Counted from the stretch's first letter, positions 1 through 9,909 are shown. The stretch is 64,000 nucleotides of DNA from Streptomyces misionensis (GCF_007896895.1 NZ_VOGW01000170.1:28795-92794), one strand, 5' to 3'. The notes: generated from the letters alone by a model not told the origin. Translations and numbers: made by a program.

Positions 1-1
1 C

Positions 2-3000
2 GTGGCCACCACCACGGTCACCAACGCGCGTGGCCAAACCACGGAACTCGACCAGTACACAAGCCTGCCCACCCTGTCCGGCACCGCGGCCAACGGTTTC
101 ACCGCATCGGGCGGCACGGCCTCACCCACGACGTACGGTTACACGGCCGCGGGTCAGCAGCACCGGATCACAGGGCCGGACAAGACGGTGTGGACGTTCG
201 ACTACGACCTTCTGGGCCGCAAGAAGTCCCAGACCGACCCGGACGCGGGCTCGAGTACCTACACGTACGACGATGCCGGCAACCAGGTCTCCACCACCGA
301 TGCGCGGCAGAAGGAACTCGATTACACCTACGACCTGCTGGGTCGCAAACTCACCGGCACTGACAAGTCGGAGTCCGATTTCGAATTCGCCTCTTGGACC
401 TACGACACCCTGCGCATCGGTCTGCCGACCTCCTCGACCCGCTACGTCCAGGGCACCACCGGCGGCTACACGGTTGCCACCACTGGCTACACCACCCTAG
501 GCAAGCCGACCGGCACCAAGATCACACTGCCGGCATCCGAGTCGCCACTGCCCGCGACATACACGACGACCTACAGCTACACGCTCAGGGACCAACTGCT
601 GGCCACGCAGAGCGATCCGCGCGCCCAGAGCCTCAGCAACGAGACCATCACCTACGACCGCGACGCCCTGGGCAACCCCACCATCACCAAGGCCACCGGC
701 GGCAGCATCTACGTCGGCGGGACCGTCTACACGCCAGACGGTGAGCCGAAGATGGTCACCCTGGGTGCCGCGACCAACACCGCCACCGTCAATTACACCT
801 ATGACGACCAGACGCTCAGGCTGAAAGAGCGCACGATCGAGCGCACCCAAACGCCCGGCCCCCTGGTCGACGACACCACCTACACCTACGACGCGTCCGG
901 CAACCCCACCACCACCACCGACCTACAGTCGGAGACCGGCAATACCGTCACCGACCGGCAGTGCTACACCTACGACACCCTCGCCCGCCTCGCCGAGGCA
1001 TGGACAGCCAACGACACCTGCACCACGAGCCCCCCGACCAGCAGCACGCTCGCGACGGGCCCCGGCGCCTATTGGCAGTCCTACCGGTACGACGCCGTCG
1101 GCAACCGTTACCAGACCATCGACCACGCCATCGGCGGTTCCGGCACCGACACCACCACCACCTACCACGACGGTTGCACCAGTCAGTGCAACACGACGGG
1201 CGCCCAGCCCCACACACTGACCGCGACCACCGGCGGCACCAACCCGACCGGATTCAGCTACGACGAGGACGGCAACCTTCAAACCCGGACCCCCACCACC
1301 GGTCCAGGCCAGACACTGACCTGGGGCGACGAGGGCGAGCTGGACGAGGTCGACACCACCGGCGCCAATCCCACGTCCACCAAGTACGTGTACGACGCCG
1401 ACGGCAACCAGCTCATCCGCCGAGACCCGGGACAGACCACCCTCTTCGCCGGCGACACCGAACTCATCGTCAACACCAAGGTCACCCCCAACACCCTGAT
1501 CGGCGCCGTCCGCACTTACAGCCACGGCGGCAGCGGCACACCCATAGCCGTCCGCTCCAGCCTCTCCGGCAGCGGACTGAAGTACCTCTTCAGCGACCTC
1601 CACGGCACGGCGACCATGACCATGGACGCCACCACCCAGGAAGTGGCCCGCCAGCAATACACCCCCTACGGACAGCCACGCGCCAGCACAAACACCACCA
1701 CCTGGGCCGACCCGACCCACTCCTACCTCGGCAAACCCCAGGACACCAGCACCGGATACACCGACGTCGGAGCCCGCAAATACGACCCCGCACTCGGCAC
1801 CTTCATCAGCGTCGACCCCGTCCTCGAAGCCGCCAACCCGCAGGACCTGGGCGGCTACACCTACGCCGCAGACAACCCCGTCGCCAACAGCGACCCCACA
1901 GGTCTCTGCCACCCGGACGCGTGCGGCATCGGTGTCCCGCGGGGAAACGTGGTGGGCGGCTCCAGTGGCACCATCACCGACGGGCCGGTCGACCCTGGAA
2001 ACCCGAAGGCCGGGTATTGCCACCACGGCACGTGCGGACAGACCCACTACAACAACACCGGTACGGGTTCTTCATCAGCGCCACCAGTGCGGTCCTGCGG
2101 CGCGAATCGTATGTGCGAGGAAAATCCACAGCAGTATAAGAAAGTCAGCGACGCCGTCGCCCGGGAAACCGTGGCGCAGAAAGTGGATGATTTCCTTGCG
2201 GTCGGTACGATCACCGTCATCGGTCTCCCCACATTGGTTGGCTGCACTGCTGGAGCTCCTATCATCGGACTGGAATGCGCAGGCGGCGTGGCAGCTTCCG
2301 GATCGGCCTTGAACGGGCTGTTCAGCGGAGCACCAGAAGGCGTGGACCCAGGCGAAGAGCCGTCCTCTCCCTCATGTCTCAGCTTTGACCCTCATACCCG
2401 CGTCCTCATGGACGGCGGAAAGACCAAAGCCATCGGGAAGATAAAGACCGGCGACCGGGTCGAGGCCGCCGATCCCACGAACGGCAAGCTTCAAGGCCCC
2501 CGCACCGTCCAGCACGTATGGATCAACCACGATCACGACCTGCAAGACGTCACCATCCGCTCCAAGAACGGACACACCGCCACTCTCCACACCACCGCCA
2601 ACCACCCCTTCTGGGACGACACCACCCACAGCTGGGTGCCGGCAGGGAAACTACACCCCGGCGACGCCCTCAACACGCCCACCGACAACCACGCCTACGT
2701 CGTCACCACACGGCCCACACAAGGATCGGCGAACCGCTGGAACCTCACCGTCCAGCAACTCCACACGTACTATGTGCTGGCGGGACAGACTCCGGTCCTC
2801 GTTCACAATTCGAGTGGAATCTGCGGAACCGCGGCGCTGGAGAATGGGGACTGGCAGCATATTCTGGACCGTCACCGGCCCGGTGGTGCGCTGGTCGACG
2901 ACGAGGCGGGTATCTTCATCGGCAAGGAGAAGAAGGTCCGTCAGAGGATTGCTGACACCATCAATCGCGGCACTCCCAAGCCGAACACGCCAGACCCTGC

Positions 3001-3148
3001 TACTGGCGCACCGCGACCCGGCCAGATTTACGAATGGGACTTCGGTGACACCATCGGCAGGGCGGGTCCGGCAAACGGGGGCGGAGACTTGACTAGCATC
3101 CGCGTGATCGTGAATGACGGAAAAGTCGTGACCGCCTTCCCGTTCTAG
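2..3148 (+). CDS. Rhs/YD-repeat polymorphic toxin with Hint domain and C-terminal toxin (5' partial)
   Basis: Large secreted polymorphic toxin of the Rhs type; the reading frame is open at the window edge, so the N-terminus and any export signal lie outside. Residues 1-620 carry YD repeats (YDALGN/YTYD-type units) that would form the Rhs shell. The Rhs core (KYDPALGTFISVDPV, then NPVANSDPTG) ends near residue 635. Residues about 790-935 are a Hint (Hedgehog/intein) autoprocessing domain: it starts CLSFDPHTRVLM, contains NHPFW and ends TPVLVHN. The last 110 residues, after VHN, are the toxin proper (HILDRH near the start, VVTAFPF at the end). They resemble small RNase-type toxins of the BECR fold, but that assignment is weak. 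The next gene is probably the cognate immunity protein. The Rhs-Hint architecture is clear; the toxin activity is inferred. Confidence 0.85.
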   Translation: MATTTVTNARGQTTELDQYTSLPTLSGTAANGFTASGGTASPTTYGYTAAGQQHRITGPDKTVWTFDYDLLGRKKSQTDPDAGSSTYTYDDAGNQVSTTDARQKELDYTYDLLGRKLTGTDKSESDFEFASWTYDTLRIGLPTSSTRYVQGTTGGYTVATTGYTTLGKPTGTKITLPASESPLPATYTTTYSYTLRDQLLATQSDPRAQSLSNETITYDRDALGNPTITKATGGSIYVGGTVYTPDGEPKMVTLGAATNTATVNYTYDDQTLRLKERTIERTQTPGPLVDDTTYTYDASGNPTTTTDLQSETGNTVTDRQCYTYDTLARLAEAWTANDTCTTSPPTSSTLATGPGAYWQSYRYDAVGNRYQTIDHAIGGSGTDTTTTYHDGCTSQCNTTGAQPHTLTATTGGTNPTGFSYDEDGNLQTRTPTTGPGQTLTWGDEGELDEVDTTGANPTSTKYVYDADGNQLIRRDPGQTTLFAGDTELIVNTKVTPNTLIGAVRTYSHGGSGTPIAVRSSLSGSGLKYLFSDLHGTATMTMDATTQEVARQQYTPYGQPRASTNTTTWADPTHSYLGKPQDTSTGYTDVGARKYDPALGTFISVDPVLEAANPQDLGGYTYAADNPVANSDPTGLCHPDACGIGVPRGNVVGGSSGTITDGPVDPGNPKAGYCHHGTCGQTHYNNTGTGSSSAPPVRSCGANRMCEENPQQYKKVSDAVARETVAQKVDDFLAVGTITVIGLPTLVGCTAGAPIIGLECAGGVAASGSALNGLFSGAPEGVDPGEEPSSPSCLSFDPHTRVLMDGGKTKAIGKIKTGDRVEAADPTNGKLQGPRTVQHVWINHDHDLQDVTIRSKNGHTATLHTTANHPFWDDTTHSWVPAGKLHPGDALNTPTDNHAYVVTTRPTQGSANRWNLTVQQLHTYYVLAGQTPVLVHNSSGICGTAALENGDWQHILDRHRPGGALVDDEAGIFIGKEKKVRQRIADTINRGTPKPNTPDPATGAPRPGQIYEWDFGDTIGRAGPANGGGDLTSIRVIVNDGKVVTAFPF

Positions 3149-3175
3149 GTGAGAGAGTTCCTGCAAGGAGAAACC

Positions 3176-3640
3176 ATGATTCATCTTTCCTTCTCCCTCC
3201 CAGAGCCGGGTTCACCCTGGCGGAGGACCTGGGAGGGGGCCAAGCAGGGCGATCCTGCGGGTATTGCAGAGATTGACCTTCGCTACAAGTACTTCGGCGT
3301 CAATGTCGAGATGCTCGTAGATAGCGTGGAGGTCATCTCAAAGCGAAGATTTGTTACGCTCGTGGATCTGGCCCTTTCGCTTTCCCATGCAGAGAGGCGT
3401 ATCTCATCAGGAGAAGACGCGGCGTTCGGTTTCACGGAGAGTGAAGAGGTTATCCATCTGCATCTCGATGGCGATCTCATTGCCTTGACCTCATCGAAAC
3501 GGCCCTGGCGGGTTACTGTCGAGCATGAAGAGCTCGCGAGTGCTTTCTCCAGCTTCCTTCGAGAGGTGCATTCGTGCCTGACTTCAGAGATCCCTGGATT
3601 GGCTGTTAATCCGGTGATTCGACAAATCCTGCCGGAATAG
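3176..3640 (+). CDS. putative immunity protein to the Rhs toxin
   Basis: Protein of 154 residues with no family I recognise. It starts 27 bp after the toxin stop. I chose the ATG at 3176 because AAGGAG lies 5 nt upstream; an in-frame GTG at 3149 directly abuts the toxin stop but has no such site. The sequence is soluble and mixed alpha/beta, with no signal peptide or membrane segment, as expected for a cytoplasmic immunity protein. The codons are less GC-biased than the neighbours, which is common for immunity genes acquired with a toxin module. A terminator follows directly, closing the toxin-immunity unit. The function rests on position only. Confidence 0.55.
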   Translation: MIHLSFSLPEPGSPWRRTWEGAKQGDPAGIAEIDLRYKYFGVNVEMLVDSVEVISKRRFVTLVDLALSLSHAERRISSGEDAAFGFTESEEVIHLHLDGDLIALTSSKRPWRVTVEHEELASAFSSFLREVHSCLTSEIPGLAVNPVIRQILPE

Positions 3641-3678
3641 CTCGGACTGTTCTCGAAGCGAGTGCAGAGTGTTACGCG

Positions 3679-3712
3679 GAGGCCCCGCCGGAGTGATTTC
3701 CGGCGGGGCCTC
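3679..3712. terminator. strong bidirectional hairpin terminator
   Basis: A 13-bp perfect stem (3679-3691 with 3700-3712) with an 8-nt loop lies between two convergent genes, the immunity gene on + and the integrase on -. It is followed by CTTTT on the + side. Confidence 0.8.
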
Positions 3713-3744
3713 TGGGGCTTTTGACGGCAACGCTGACGGCAACG

Positions 3745-5028
3745 TCAGCGGACGACGGCTGCGGCGGGTGGGTCGTCGGGGTCGTCGTCCTGGCCGTCGA
3801 GGGCGTGGCCCAGGGCATCGATGGCGTCACGCTGGAGCCGGAGTCGGACGTGGGCGTAGACGCCGGCGGTGACGCCGATGTGGGCGTGGCCGAGGAGTTC
3901 CTTGATGACGACGAGGTCGACGCCTTGCTCCAGGAGCAGGGTGGCGGTCGAGTGCCTGAGGTCGTGGAAACGGATGGTCCGAAGTCCTGCTCTACGAAGG
4001 AGCCGACGGAAGCGGCGCGCGAGGTTGGACGGGTCGAGGGGGCTGCCCGTGGGGGTGGTGAACACGAGGCCGGTCTCCGCCCACTCCGTTCCGGCGGCCC
4101 TTCGCTCTTCCAACTGCCGTTCCTGATGGGTCTTGAGGGAGTGGATGCATTCGGTGGGGAGGGCGATGCGGCGTTCGGAGGCACGGGTCTTGGTGTGTAG
4201 GACCGTCAGGCCGCCGGTGCGGGTGCGCTGGAGGGAGCGGTGGACACTGGCGGTGCCGCAGTCGAGGTCGAGGTCTTCCCAGCGCAGCCCGAGGAGTTCG
4301 CCCTTGCGGAGCCCGGTGCGCAGGGCGATTTCGTACAGCGCGTGGAGCCGGTCACCGCTGGCTGTGTGCAGGAACTGCCGGGCCTCGCTCGCGGTGAAGG
4401 GCTGGAACCGCCGAGGGCGAGGCGCTGGGATCTTGACATTCCGGGCGACGTTGCGGGGCAGATCGTCTTCGCGGACGGCATGTTCCAGTGCGGACTTGAG
4501 GACCGAGTGGACGTAGGTCACGGTCAGCGGTGACAGGCGCTTGTCGCAGCACTGGTCGATGGCGCAGCACTGCCGCCGGACCGTGTCCCTTCCCTGGATG
4601 CAGCACTGGCAGGTGGTGCGGAGTCCGTCGAGGAAGACGCGAACGTGGCGGGCGGTGAGCCGGGCGAGCTTCTTGGCCCCGAGGCCGGGGATGATGTGGA
4701 GGCGGACGCAGGCGGCGTAGCGGGTGTGGGTGTTCTCCCGTACCTGGTGGACGGCGACGCCGTTGAGCCAGTACGTCAGGTACGCACTGACGGTGCTGTC
4801 GGCCGCCGCCACGGGCAGGCCAAGGTTGCTGGCGGCGATCTTCTCGGTCAGCTTGGTCAGCGCTTCCTTGCGGGTGGTGCCGTAGACGCGCAGGCGCTTT
4901 CGGGTGTTGCCGGGGGCGAGGACGTATCCGGCGGCTTCCCAGCGGCCGTCCTTGCGCTGGTAGACGGTTCCGTCGCCATTGGCGCGGGAGCGGCTGCGGC
5001 GAGATGAGGCGGGGCGCGGGGTGCTCAT
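3745..5028 (-). CDS. int: tyrosine site-specific integrase
   Basis: Full-length 427-residue phage/ICE-type tyrosine recombinase that would integrate or excise an element by cutting and rejoining att sites. The N-terminal arm-binding and SAM-like core-binding regions cover residues 20-190 and the catalytic domain 205-400. Visible active-site residues are R241 (TGLRKGE), K280, H355 and R358 (HDLRH), H381 (GHAHIG) and nucleophile Y391 (GVYAHV). An unusual Cys-rich insert (seven Cys between 140 and 161) sits in the core-binding domain and may bind metal. ATG at 5028 lies 14 bp after the excisionase stop, so xis and int are probably one transcript. The order repSA-xis-int is typical of actinomycete integrative and conjugative elements. 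The catalytic set is complete, so the protein may still be active. Confidence 0.93.
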   Translation of the reverse strand: MSTPRPASSRRSRSRANGDGTVYQRKDGRWEAAGYVLAPGNTRKRLRVYGTTRKEALTKLTEKIAASNLGLPVAAADSTVSAYLTYWLNGVAVHQVRENTHTRYAACVRLHIIPGLGAKKLARLTARHVRVFLDGLRTTCQCCIQGRDTVRRQCCAIDQCCDKRLSPLTVTYVHSVLKSALEHAVREDDLPRNVARNVKIPAPRPRRFQPFTASEARQFLHTASGDRLHALYEIALRTGLRKGELLGLRWEDLDLDCGTASVHRSLQRTRTGGLTVLHTKTRASERRIALPTECIHSLKTHQERQLEERRAAGTEWAETGLVFTTPTGSPLDPSNLARRFRRLLRRAGLRTIRFHDLRHSTATLLLEQGVDLVVIKELLGHAHIGVTAGVYAHVRLRLQRDAIDALGHALDGQDDDPDDPPAAAVVR

Positions 5029-5042
5029 CAGACGGCTTCCTG

Positions 5043-5251
5043 TTAGAGTCGGGTGCGGATGAAGTCGGTGAGGGCGTGTGTGGGGATGCGGCGGGCGCGG
5101 CCGAGGGTGATCGAGGTGAGTTGGCCGGTGCGGAGCAGGTCGTAGACGGCGGATCGGCCGAGCTGGAGCCGGGCCATCACTTGCGGAACCGTCAGCAACT
5201 CCAGTTCCGGGCTCGCACCCGAGTGGAGGACAACGGGTGGGGGCGCGGTCA

Positions 5252-5252
<1 letters not shown>
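5043..5252 (-). CDS. xis: excisionase / AlpA-like HTH DNA-binding protein
   Basis: A 69-residue helix-turn-helix protein of the MerR/excisionase fold. The core reads LLTVPQVMARLQLGRSAVYD, then a wing (RTGQLTSITLGRARRIP) and a C-terminal helix. This is the usual small xis placed just before int in pSAM2-like elements, where it directs excision. ATG at 5252 overlaps the last base of the upstream repSA remnant frame (stop at 5252-5254), so it was probably translationally coupled to it. Confidence 0.85.
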
Positions 5253-6012
<760 letters not shown>

Positions 6013-6089
6013 GCGCCTAACTCGTCAAGCGGCGGTCCTCAGCCCGCTGTGTAGCCTGTCGATCTGTTCGAACGGGATGAGGGTGGGGC

Positions 6090-6641
6090 ATGGAGACGCT
6101 GGTGGAAGGGGCCGTCACGGAGGCACTTCGTGACCGGGGTGACGAGGCGATCCGCCTGTATGTCGCCGCCTGCGCCGAACGTATGGTGCCACTGTTCGTG
6201 GGCCTGCGGGCGGGCGCGCCGGGGCGGGAAGCCGACCTGGACTTCTATGCGGAGTCCGTACGCGATCTCTGGCATGCCGACCGGCCGCTCGCCAACGCCG
6301 CCGAGGGCGTGCGCCAGGTGGAGCGGTTCCCAGAGCTTCAGCCGAACGAGGAGGGGATCACCGATGTCGCCGACACCTACGCCTTCTTCGCTGCCCTCTG
6401 CCTGCGGTATGCCCTCCTGGCCCACGGCTCGGGAAACGCTGACGACGCGGTGTCCTGCGGCCACACGGCGCTCACCGCGATGGGAATGCTCGACCAGAAC
6501 GTGGCAGGTGCTGACTTCCTCGCCGAGGAACAACGGCTCCAGTCCCTCTCGCTGCGCGGTGACGCCTCAGGCCTGTGGGACGCGAGCGTCACGGCAGGAC
6601 AGGAGAGGTTTCGTGCTGTGTTGGGTCGCCTGCCCCGCTAG
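6090..6641 (+). CDS. hypothetical helical protein (possibly DUF416-like)
   Basis: A 183-residue, mainly alpha-helical cytoplasmic protein. The N-terminal segment YVAACAERMVPLF followed by acidic, Leu-rich helices faintly recalls the DUF416 family; I do not trust this beyond a hint. ATG at 6090 is preceded by GGGTGGGG. It starts close to where the repSA homology ends, so it may mark the point where the integrative element was truncated. No cofactor or catalytic motif is visible. It is a possible orphan immunity or stress protein, but nothing in the sequence proves this. Confidence 0.5.
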   Translation: METLVEGAVTEALRDRGDEAIRLYVAACAERMVPLFVGLRAGAPGREADLDFYAESVRDLWHADRPLANAAEGVRQVERFPELQPNEEGITDVADTYAFFAALCLRYALLAHGSGNADDAVSCGHTALTAMGMLDQNVAGADFLAEEQRLQSLSLRGDASGLWDASVTAGQERFRAVLGRLPR

Positions 6642-6680
6642 GCATGCTCCTGACCGCTGCCGACGAGATGCGGCCTCTGG

Positions 6681-7919
6681 TTAGGCGGCCGCTGTGCGCA
6701 CCTCGTCGGGCGGAGCTGGGAAGGCCAGTGCCTCGTCATATCGATGACCTTGTTGGAGGCAGTGGTAGAGCTGGCCGATCATGCGATTGAAGAGGTTGCG
6801 CTGGGCAGCGGCGTGCCAGTCTCCATGGTCGCGGCGGTGCCGGTAGTGGGCTTTGGCACCGGGTGAGGCGGTGATCGAGGAGAAGGCCCAAAGGTAGCCA
6901 GCATGATTGAGGCGGTCGTTCTTGATCCGTCGGCGGGTGATGCTGGACTTCTTGCCCGAGGCCCGGGTGATGGGCGAGGCGCCGGCATACGCCTTCAGGC
7001 CGCGGGCGTTGGCGAACCGTTTCCGGTCGTCGCCAATCTCGGCCAGTATCCGGGCGCCGAGCTGGATGCCGAGCCCCGGAAAGCTCAAGATCACTTCAGC
7101 ATCCGGGTGCTGAGGAAAAGCCTCTTCCACCGCCTCGGCGAGGTCGTTGGCGGCGGTGCAGGCGGCCTCCAACTGGACCAGGAGGGCGAGCATCTGCTTG
7201 CCTAGCGCCTCCTCGACCAGCGGTGGCTGATGGGCCCAGTCGGCACGAAGAACGCCCTGGAGTCGGCCGACCTCTTCCTCAATGCCTCGCTTGCGGCCAG
7301 CCCTTCGGAGTGCGGCCGTCAGCTGCGTGCGCGTCAGCTTCGCCGCACGGGTCGGCGTCGGGGCGGCTCTGAGGAGCTCTCGGGCCTCTGGCCGGCATAA
7401 GCCGGTGCGCCAAGGTTCGAAGGCCGCCAAGGCGGCCGGGTAGTACTCCCGCAGGAGGGAACGCAGCTGGTTGGCAAGCTGCTGCCGGTTCCAGAGCGAG
7501 TCCTGTTGGGCACGGGCCAGGACGGCGATTGCGCGACCAAGGTCGGAATCCTCGGGCAGCGGTCGGTGGGCGTGCATGTCGGTGCGCAGGATGTTAGCCA
7601 GGACCAGGGCGTCTCCGGGGTCGGACTTCTTGCGCGAGACGGAGTGCCGGTCGCGGTAGCGGGCGGCGGCCAGCGGGTTGATGGCGAAAACCTTCCGCTT
7701 GCCGGTCCGCAGCACGGCCACGAGTAGACCGCGGGAGGTCTCGATCGCCACTGGGATCGGGTTCTCCGCGGTGTCTCCGTATTCGGCGAGCAGATCCAGC
7801 AAGATTTTGTAGCCTGCCGCGTCATCGGTGATGTGTCGCTTTGCCAGTAACTGCCCGCTGTCGTCCACCAAAGCAACGTCGTGCGTGCGCTCGGCCCAGT
7901 CGATGCCGCAATAGATCAA
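6681..7919 (-). CDS. IS110-family transposase
   Basis: A 412-residue transposase of the IS110/IS116/IS902 family. The N-terminal RuvC-like DEDD domain begins YCGIDWAERTHDVALVDD (first catalytic Asp in GIDW), with later acidic residues in KKSDPGDA. The C-terminal transposase_20 domain holds LSFPGLGIQLGARILAEIGD and YAGASPITRASGKK, the region of the catalytic Ser. Length and both domains look complete. IS110 elements use a structured bridge RNA from the noncoding end next to tnp; the non-coding stretch upstream (from 7920) is where it would lie. The element separates the repSA remnant and hypothetical gene from the integrase 3' remnant. Exact element ends cannot be fixed because IS110 elements lack clear inverted repeats. 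Confidence 0.92.
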   Translation of the reverse strand: MIYCGIDWAERTHDVALVDDSGQLLAKRHITDDAAGYKILLDLLAEYGDTAENPIPVAIETSRGLLVAVLRTGKRKVFAINPLAAARYRDRHSVSRKKSDPGDALVLANILRTDMHAHRPLPEDSDLGRAIAVLARAQQDSLWNRQQLANQLRSLLREYYPAALAAFEPWRTGLCRPEARELLRAAPTPTRAAKLTRTQLTAALRRAGRKRGIEEEVGRLQGVLRADWAHQPPLVEEALGKQMLALLVQLEAACTAANDLAEAVEEAFPQHPDAEVILSFPGLGIQLGARILAEIGDDRKRFANARGLKAYAGASPITRASGKKSSITRRRIKNDRLNHAGYLWAFSSITASPGAKAHYRHRRDHGDWHAAAQRNLFNRMIGQLYHCLQQGHRYDEALAFPAPPDEVRTAAA

Positions 7920-8200
7920 GATGTTCCTCCCCAGTGCAGTTTGTGCTGGTCACGAGCACATGCGGGCCACGCAGCTCCCTAATCCCAGGACTCGACACGA
8001 GGGTCGGTCCGCCACCTCAGTAGCCGTTCGTGACACCAGCGCACCCCACGGGCCTCGGTCTAGCCGGGAGCTCATACGGCTCGGGGCTTATGAGAGGTCG
8101 CCGTGCGGCGGGCTCGCACCACCAACACCAACGAGTGATCTCGCGATGGGTGTTGACGTCCGTCGACGCTGGACGACGCCGATCTTTCGGTAGGCATCGT
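7920..8200 (-). ncRNA. candidate IS110 bridge RNA region (left end)
   Basis: Non-coding stretch directly upstream of the IS110 transposase, on the same strand. IS110-group elements are known to encode a guide (bridge) RNA here. I see local stem potential, for example a CTCATA/TATGAG pair at 8071-8094, but I have not derived a full fold or the two guide loops. No convincing gene is present between 7920 and 8501. The call rests mainly on family knowledge and position. Confidence 0.3.
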
Positions 8201-8634
8201 GTGCCTGGAGGGACGTCAAGCGTCCGTCCAGCGCCGACGGGCGCCAACAGCCGTTCCCCGCAGAACATCCCTCGAAGGAACAACGTGGTGGCGGCGGCGA
8301 AGGCGCCGAGCGGTGCTCGGTCTACACCGAGACATCGAGGTCGGAGGCGGTATAGGCATCCGCCCGGCGCCCACGAGACCGCCACCACATGCAGGGCGTC
8401 CGCCGGCCTATGGCGAGACACCGCATGTCCGGATGGGTTCAGGCATGACGGCCCTGCTGTTCGAACAGCCCGGAGCTTCCTGCACTGGCTCGGGCTGCCC
8501 TTAGATGGGGATTAGGCGGTAGCCGGCCTCCAGGCCGCGCACGGTCTTCGGCTCGCTGATGTCCAGGCAGTGGGTGGAGACGGCGGCGGCCCCGATGTGG
8601 TCGTCCAGACCGGGGCCGCGGCGGCGGCCGCGCA
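8201..8634. other. junction region with an unrecognised C-terminal gene fragment
   Basis: No complete gene. On the minus strand, 8502-8634 reads as the C-terminus of a protein I do not recognise (GLDDHIGAAAVSTHCLDISE, ending AGYRLIPI, stop at 8502-8504). It is cut at 8634 by the integrase remnant. Open frames on the plus strand here have no family signature and look like shadows. Confidence 0.35.
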
Positions 8635-8787
8635 GAACTCCTCGGCCACGCCCACATCGGCGTCACCGCCAGCGTCTACGCCCACGTCCGGGTCTGCCTC
8701 CAACGCCAGGCCATCGACACCCTTGGCACCGCCCTCAACCCGACCGACACCCCTGACGACCCACCCGCCGCAGCCGTCGTCCCCTGA
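8635..8787 (+). pseudogene. integrase C-terminal remnant, inverted relative to int
   Basis: Fifty codons plus stop that match the last part of the tyrosine integrase at 3745-5028 (ELLGHAHIGVTASVYAHVRV, ending DDPPAAAVVP). They include the catalytic His (GHAHIG) and Tyr (SVYAHV). The match to the integrase gene continues past the stop through the doubled CGTTGCCGTCA motif at both loci. The copy is on the opposite strand, so 3721-3905 and about 8632-8813 form a diverged inverted repeat. It is too short to be functional. Confidence 0.85.
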
Positions 8788-8814
8788 CGTTGCCGTCAGC
8801 GTTGCCGTCAAACG

Positions 8815-8858
8815 AAACAAGGTCCCCTCCGCACCACTGCGCGGAGGGGACCTTGTTT
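8815..8858. terminator. perfect 18-bp hairpin terminator
   Basis: A perfect stem (8815-8832 with 8841-8858, loop ACCACTGC) with A-run and T-run flanks. It lies between the integrase remnant and the convergent SMI1/KNR4 gene, and is the counterpart of the hairpin at 3679-3712 next to the intact integrase. Confidence 0.85.
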
Positions 8859-8902
8859 CTGCCCCCGAGACTCTGAACTCTCCGTTCGAAGAGGAAGTGA
8901 CC

Positions 8903-9385
8903 CTAAATCGGTGGACTACAGGGAACCAGTCGAGACAAGAACTCCTCGAACGATCCCGCTACTGTACGAGGAACGCGATCTTCATCGATGTAGGCGACAG
9001 AGGGTTCGCCAGTCGGGCCGGACTCGGAATAGTCGAGCATTACCGCGTCATGCCCACCTGAGGGCATATCGCAGATGACCACGCCAATTTCCGGGTACTC
9101 CCACTCTGCGATCAGGTCAGCGCTCCCCAAGCCAGAGATGGAATCAATCCCCCACTTCCCTCCAATTCCGAGAAGTGCGCGAATCTCGAAATGGTCGGAA
9201 GCCCAGGATGTAGCGAAATCGGTGGGGTAACGGCGGCGCTTCAATACTCCGCCGTTCTTCTCCGATAGAGCGGCTACGTAGCTTGACGGAAGCTGCAGGC
9301 CCAGGGCCTGCTGAGCCCTACTGATCATTTCAACGCTCAGGGGTGGACCCGTGTAGAAGTCTCCATCCTCAAATAGTTCATTCAT
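8903..9385 (-). CDS. SMI1/KNR4 (SUKH) family immunity protein
   Basis: A 160-residue protein of the SUKH superfamily, widely used as immunity proteins for polymorphic nuclease toxins. The diagnostic pattern is visible: ISRAQQALGLQLPSSYVAAL, then NGG, and later PEIGVVICDMPSGGHDAVMLDY and the C-terminal FEEFLSRL. The best start is ATG at 9385, with GGAGG 5 nt upstream. A GTG at 9388 overlaps the TAG of the toxin module, so the pair is translationally coupled. It is expected to neutralise the HNH toxin encoded just upstream. Confidence 0.9.
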   Translation of the reverse strand: MNELFEDGDFYTGPPLSVEMISRAQQALGLQLPSSYVAALSEKNGGVLKRRRYPTDFATSWASDHFEIRALLGIGGKWGIDSISGLGSADLIAEWEYPEIGVVICDMPSGGHDAVMLDYSESGPTGEPSVAYIDEDRVPRTVAGSFEEFLSRLVPCSPPI

Positions 9386-9387
9386 CA

Positions 9388-9909
9388 CTACCTCCCTCCC
9401 GAGAATCCACCCGTATGGGCTGTCCGTTTATGGGCCTCTGTCTCGATCAGCTGCATGAGACCAGGCTCTTGATGGTCGTGCCAGGTATAGCCATCCGGCG
9501 TCTCGCTGAGCCCTGCCGCACGGTTCGATCTCGCGAAATCTGTTCCGCGACTTCCGGAAAGCTCGATCCGAACATCAGGCACATCCGGATGACGCCATGC
9601 CGAGAAATCGGGAAAGCCGTTCTCATCGAATGGAACATTGGCCTTCGGGTGAACACCCCCCGCTAGCTTCCCATTTCGCACCTTCGGTATGCCGCCATCG
9701 GCACATTCACAGACTGCGGGGTGCCCTGTAACTGCACCGCCACAATTGTGAACCAGGACCGGAGTGGCCCCCGCCAGCACATAGTACGTGTGGAGGTTCC
9801 CGACGGTGAGGTCGTAAGTCGTCTTTTGCTGGTGGAAGTTGCGGACGGCTGCGACGGTGGCTGTGGTGCCGTTGGGCTGGCGGAGTTTGGTGCCGGGGGT
9901 CAGACCGGC
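9388..9909 (-). pseudogene. orphan Hint end plus HNH (WHH-like) toxin module, 5' truncated
   Basis: The frame starts right after a TGA (9910-9912) with no start codon. It encodes the end of a Hint domain (LTPGTKL, then NLHTYYVLAGATPVLVHN) followed by a nuclease toxin of about 125 residues. The toxin has KANVPFDENGFPDFSAW, then YTWHDHQEPGLMQLIETEAH and RTAHTGG, typical of the HNH/EndoVII WHH toxins; the usual WHH triplet reads WHD here. It is therefore a C-terminal toxin cassette without an Rhs carrier, coupled to its SUKH immunity gene. It is oriented opposite to the complete Rhs gene at 2-3148, with which it shares a 26-bp exact match in the Hint end. Possible donor module for toxin switching. 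Confidence 0.85.

Noticed and set aside
923..2047. 374-codon minus-strand frame opposite the Rhs repeats
   Set aside because: Low-complexity Gly/Ala/Val composition typical of the antisense of YD repeats; no family motif.
8030..8515. Open frames upstream of the IS110 transposase
   Set aside because: No homology signature and biased composition; the region is better explained as IS110 non-coding end and junction DNA.
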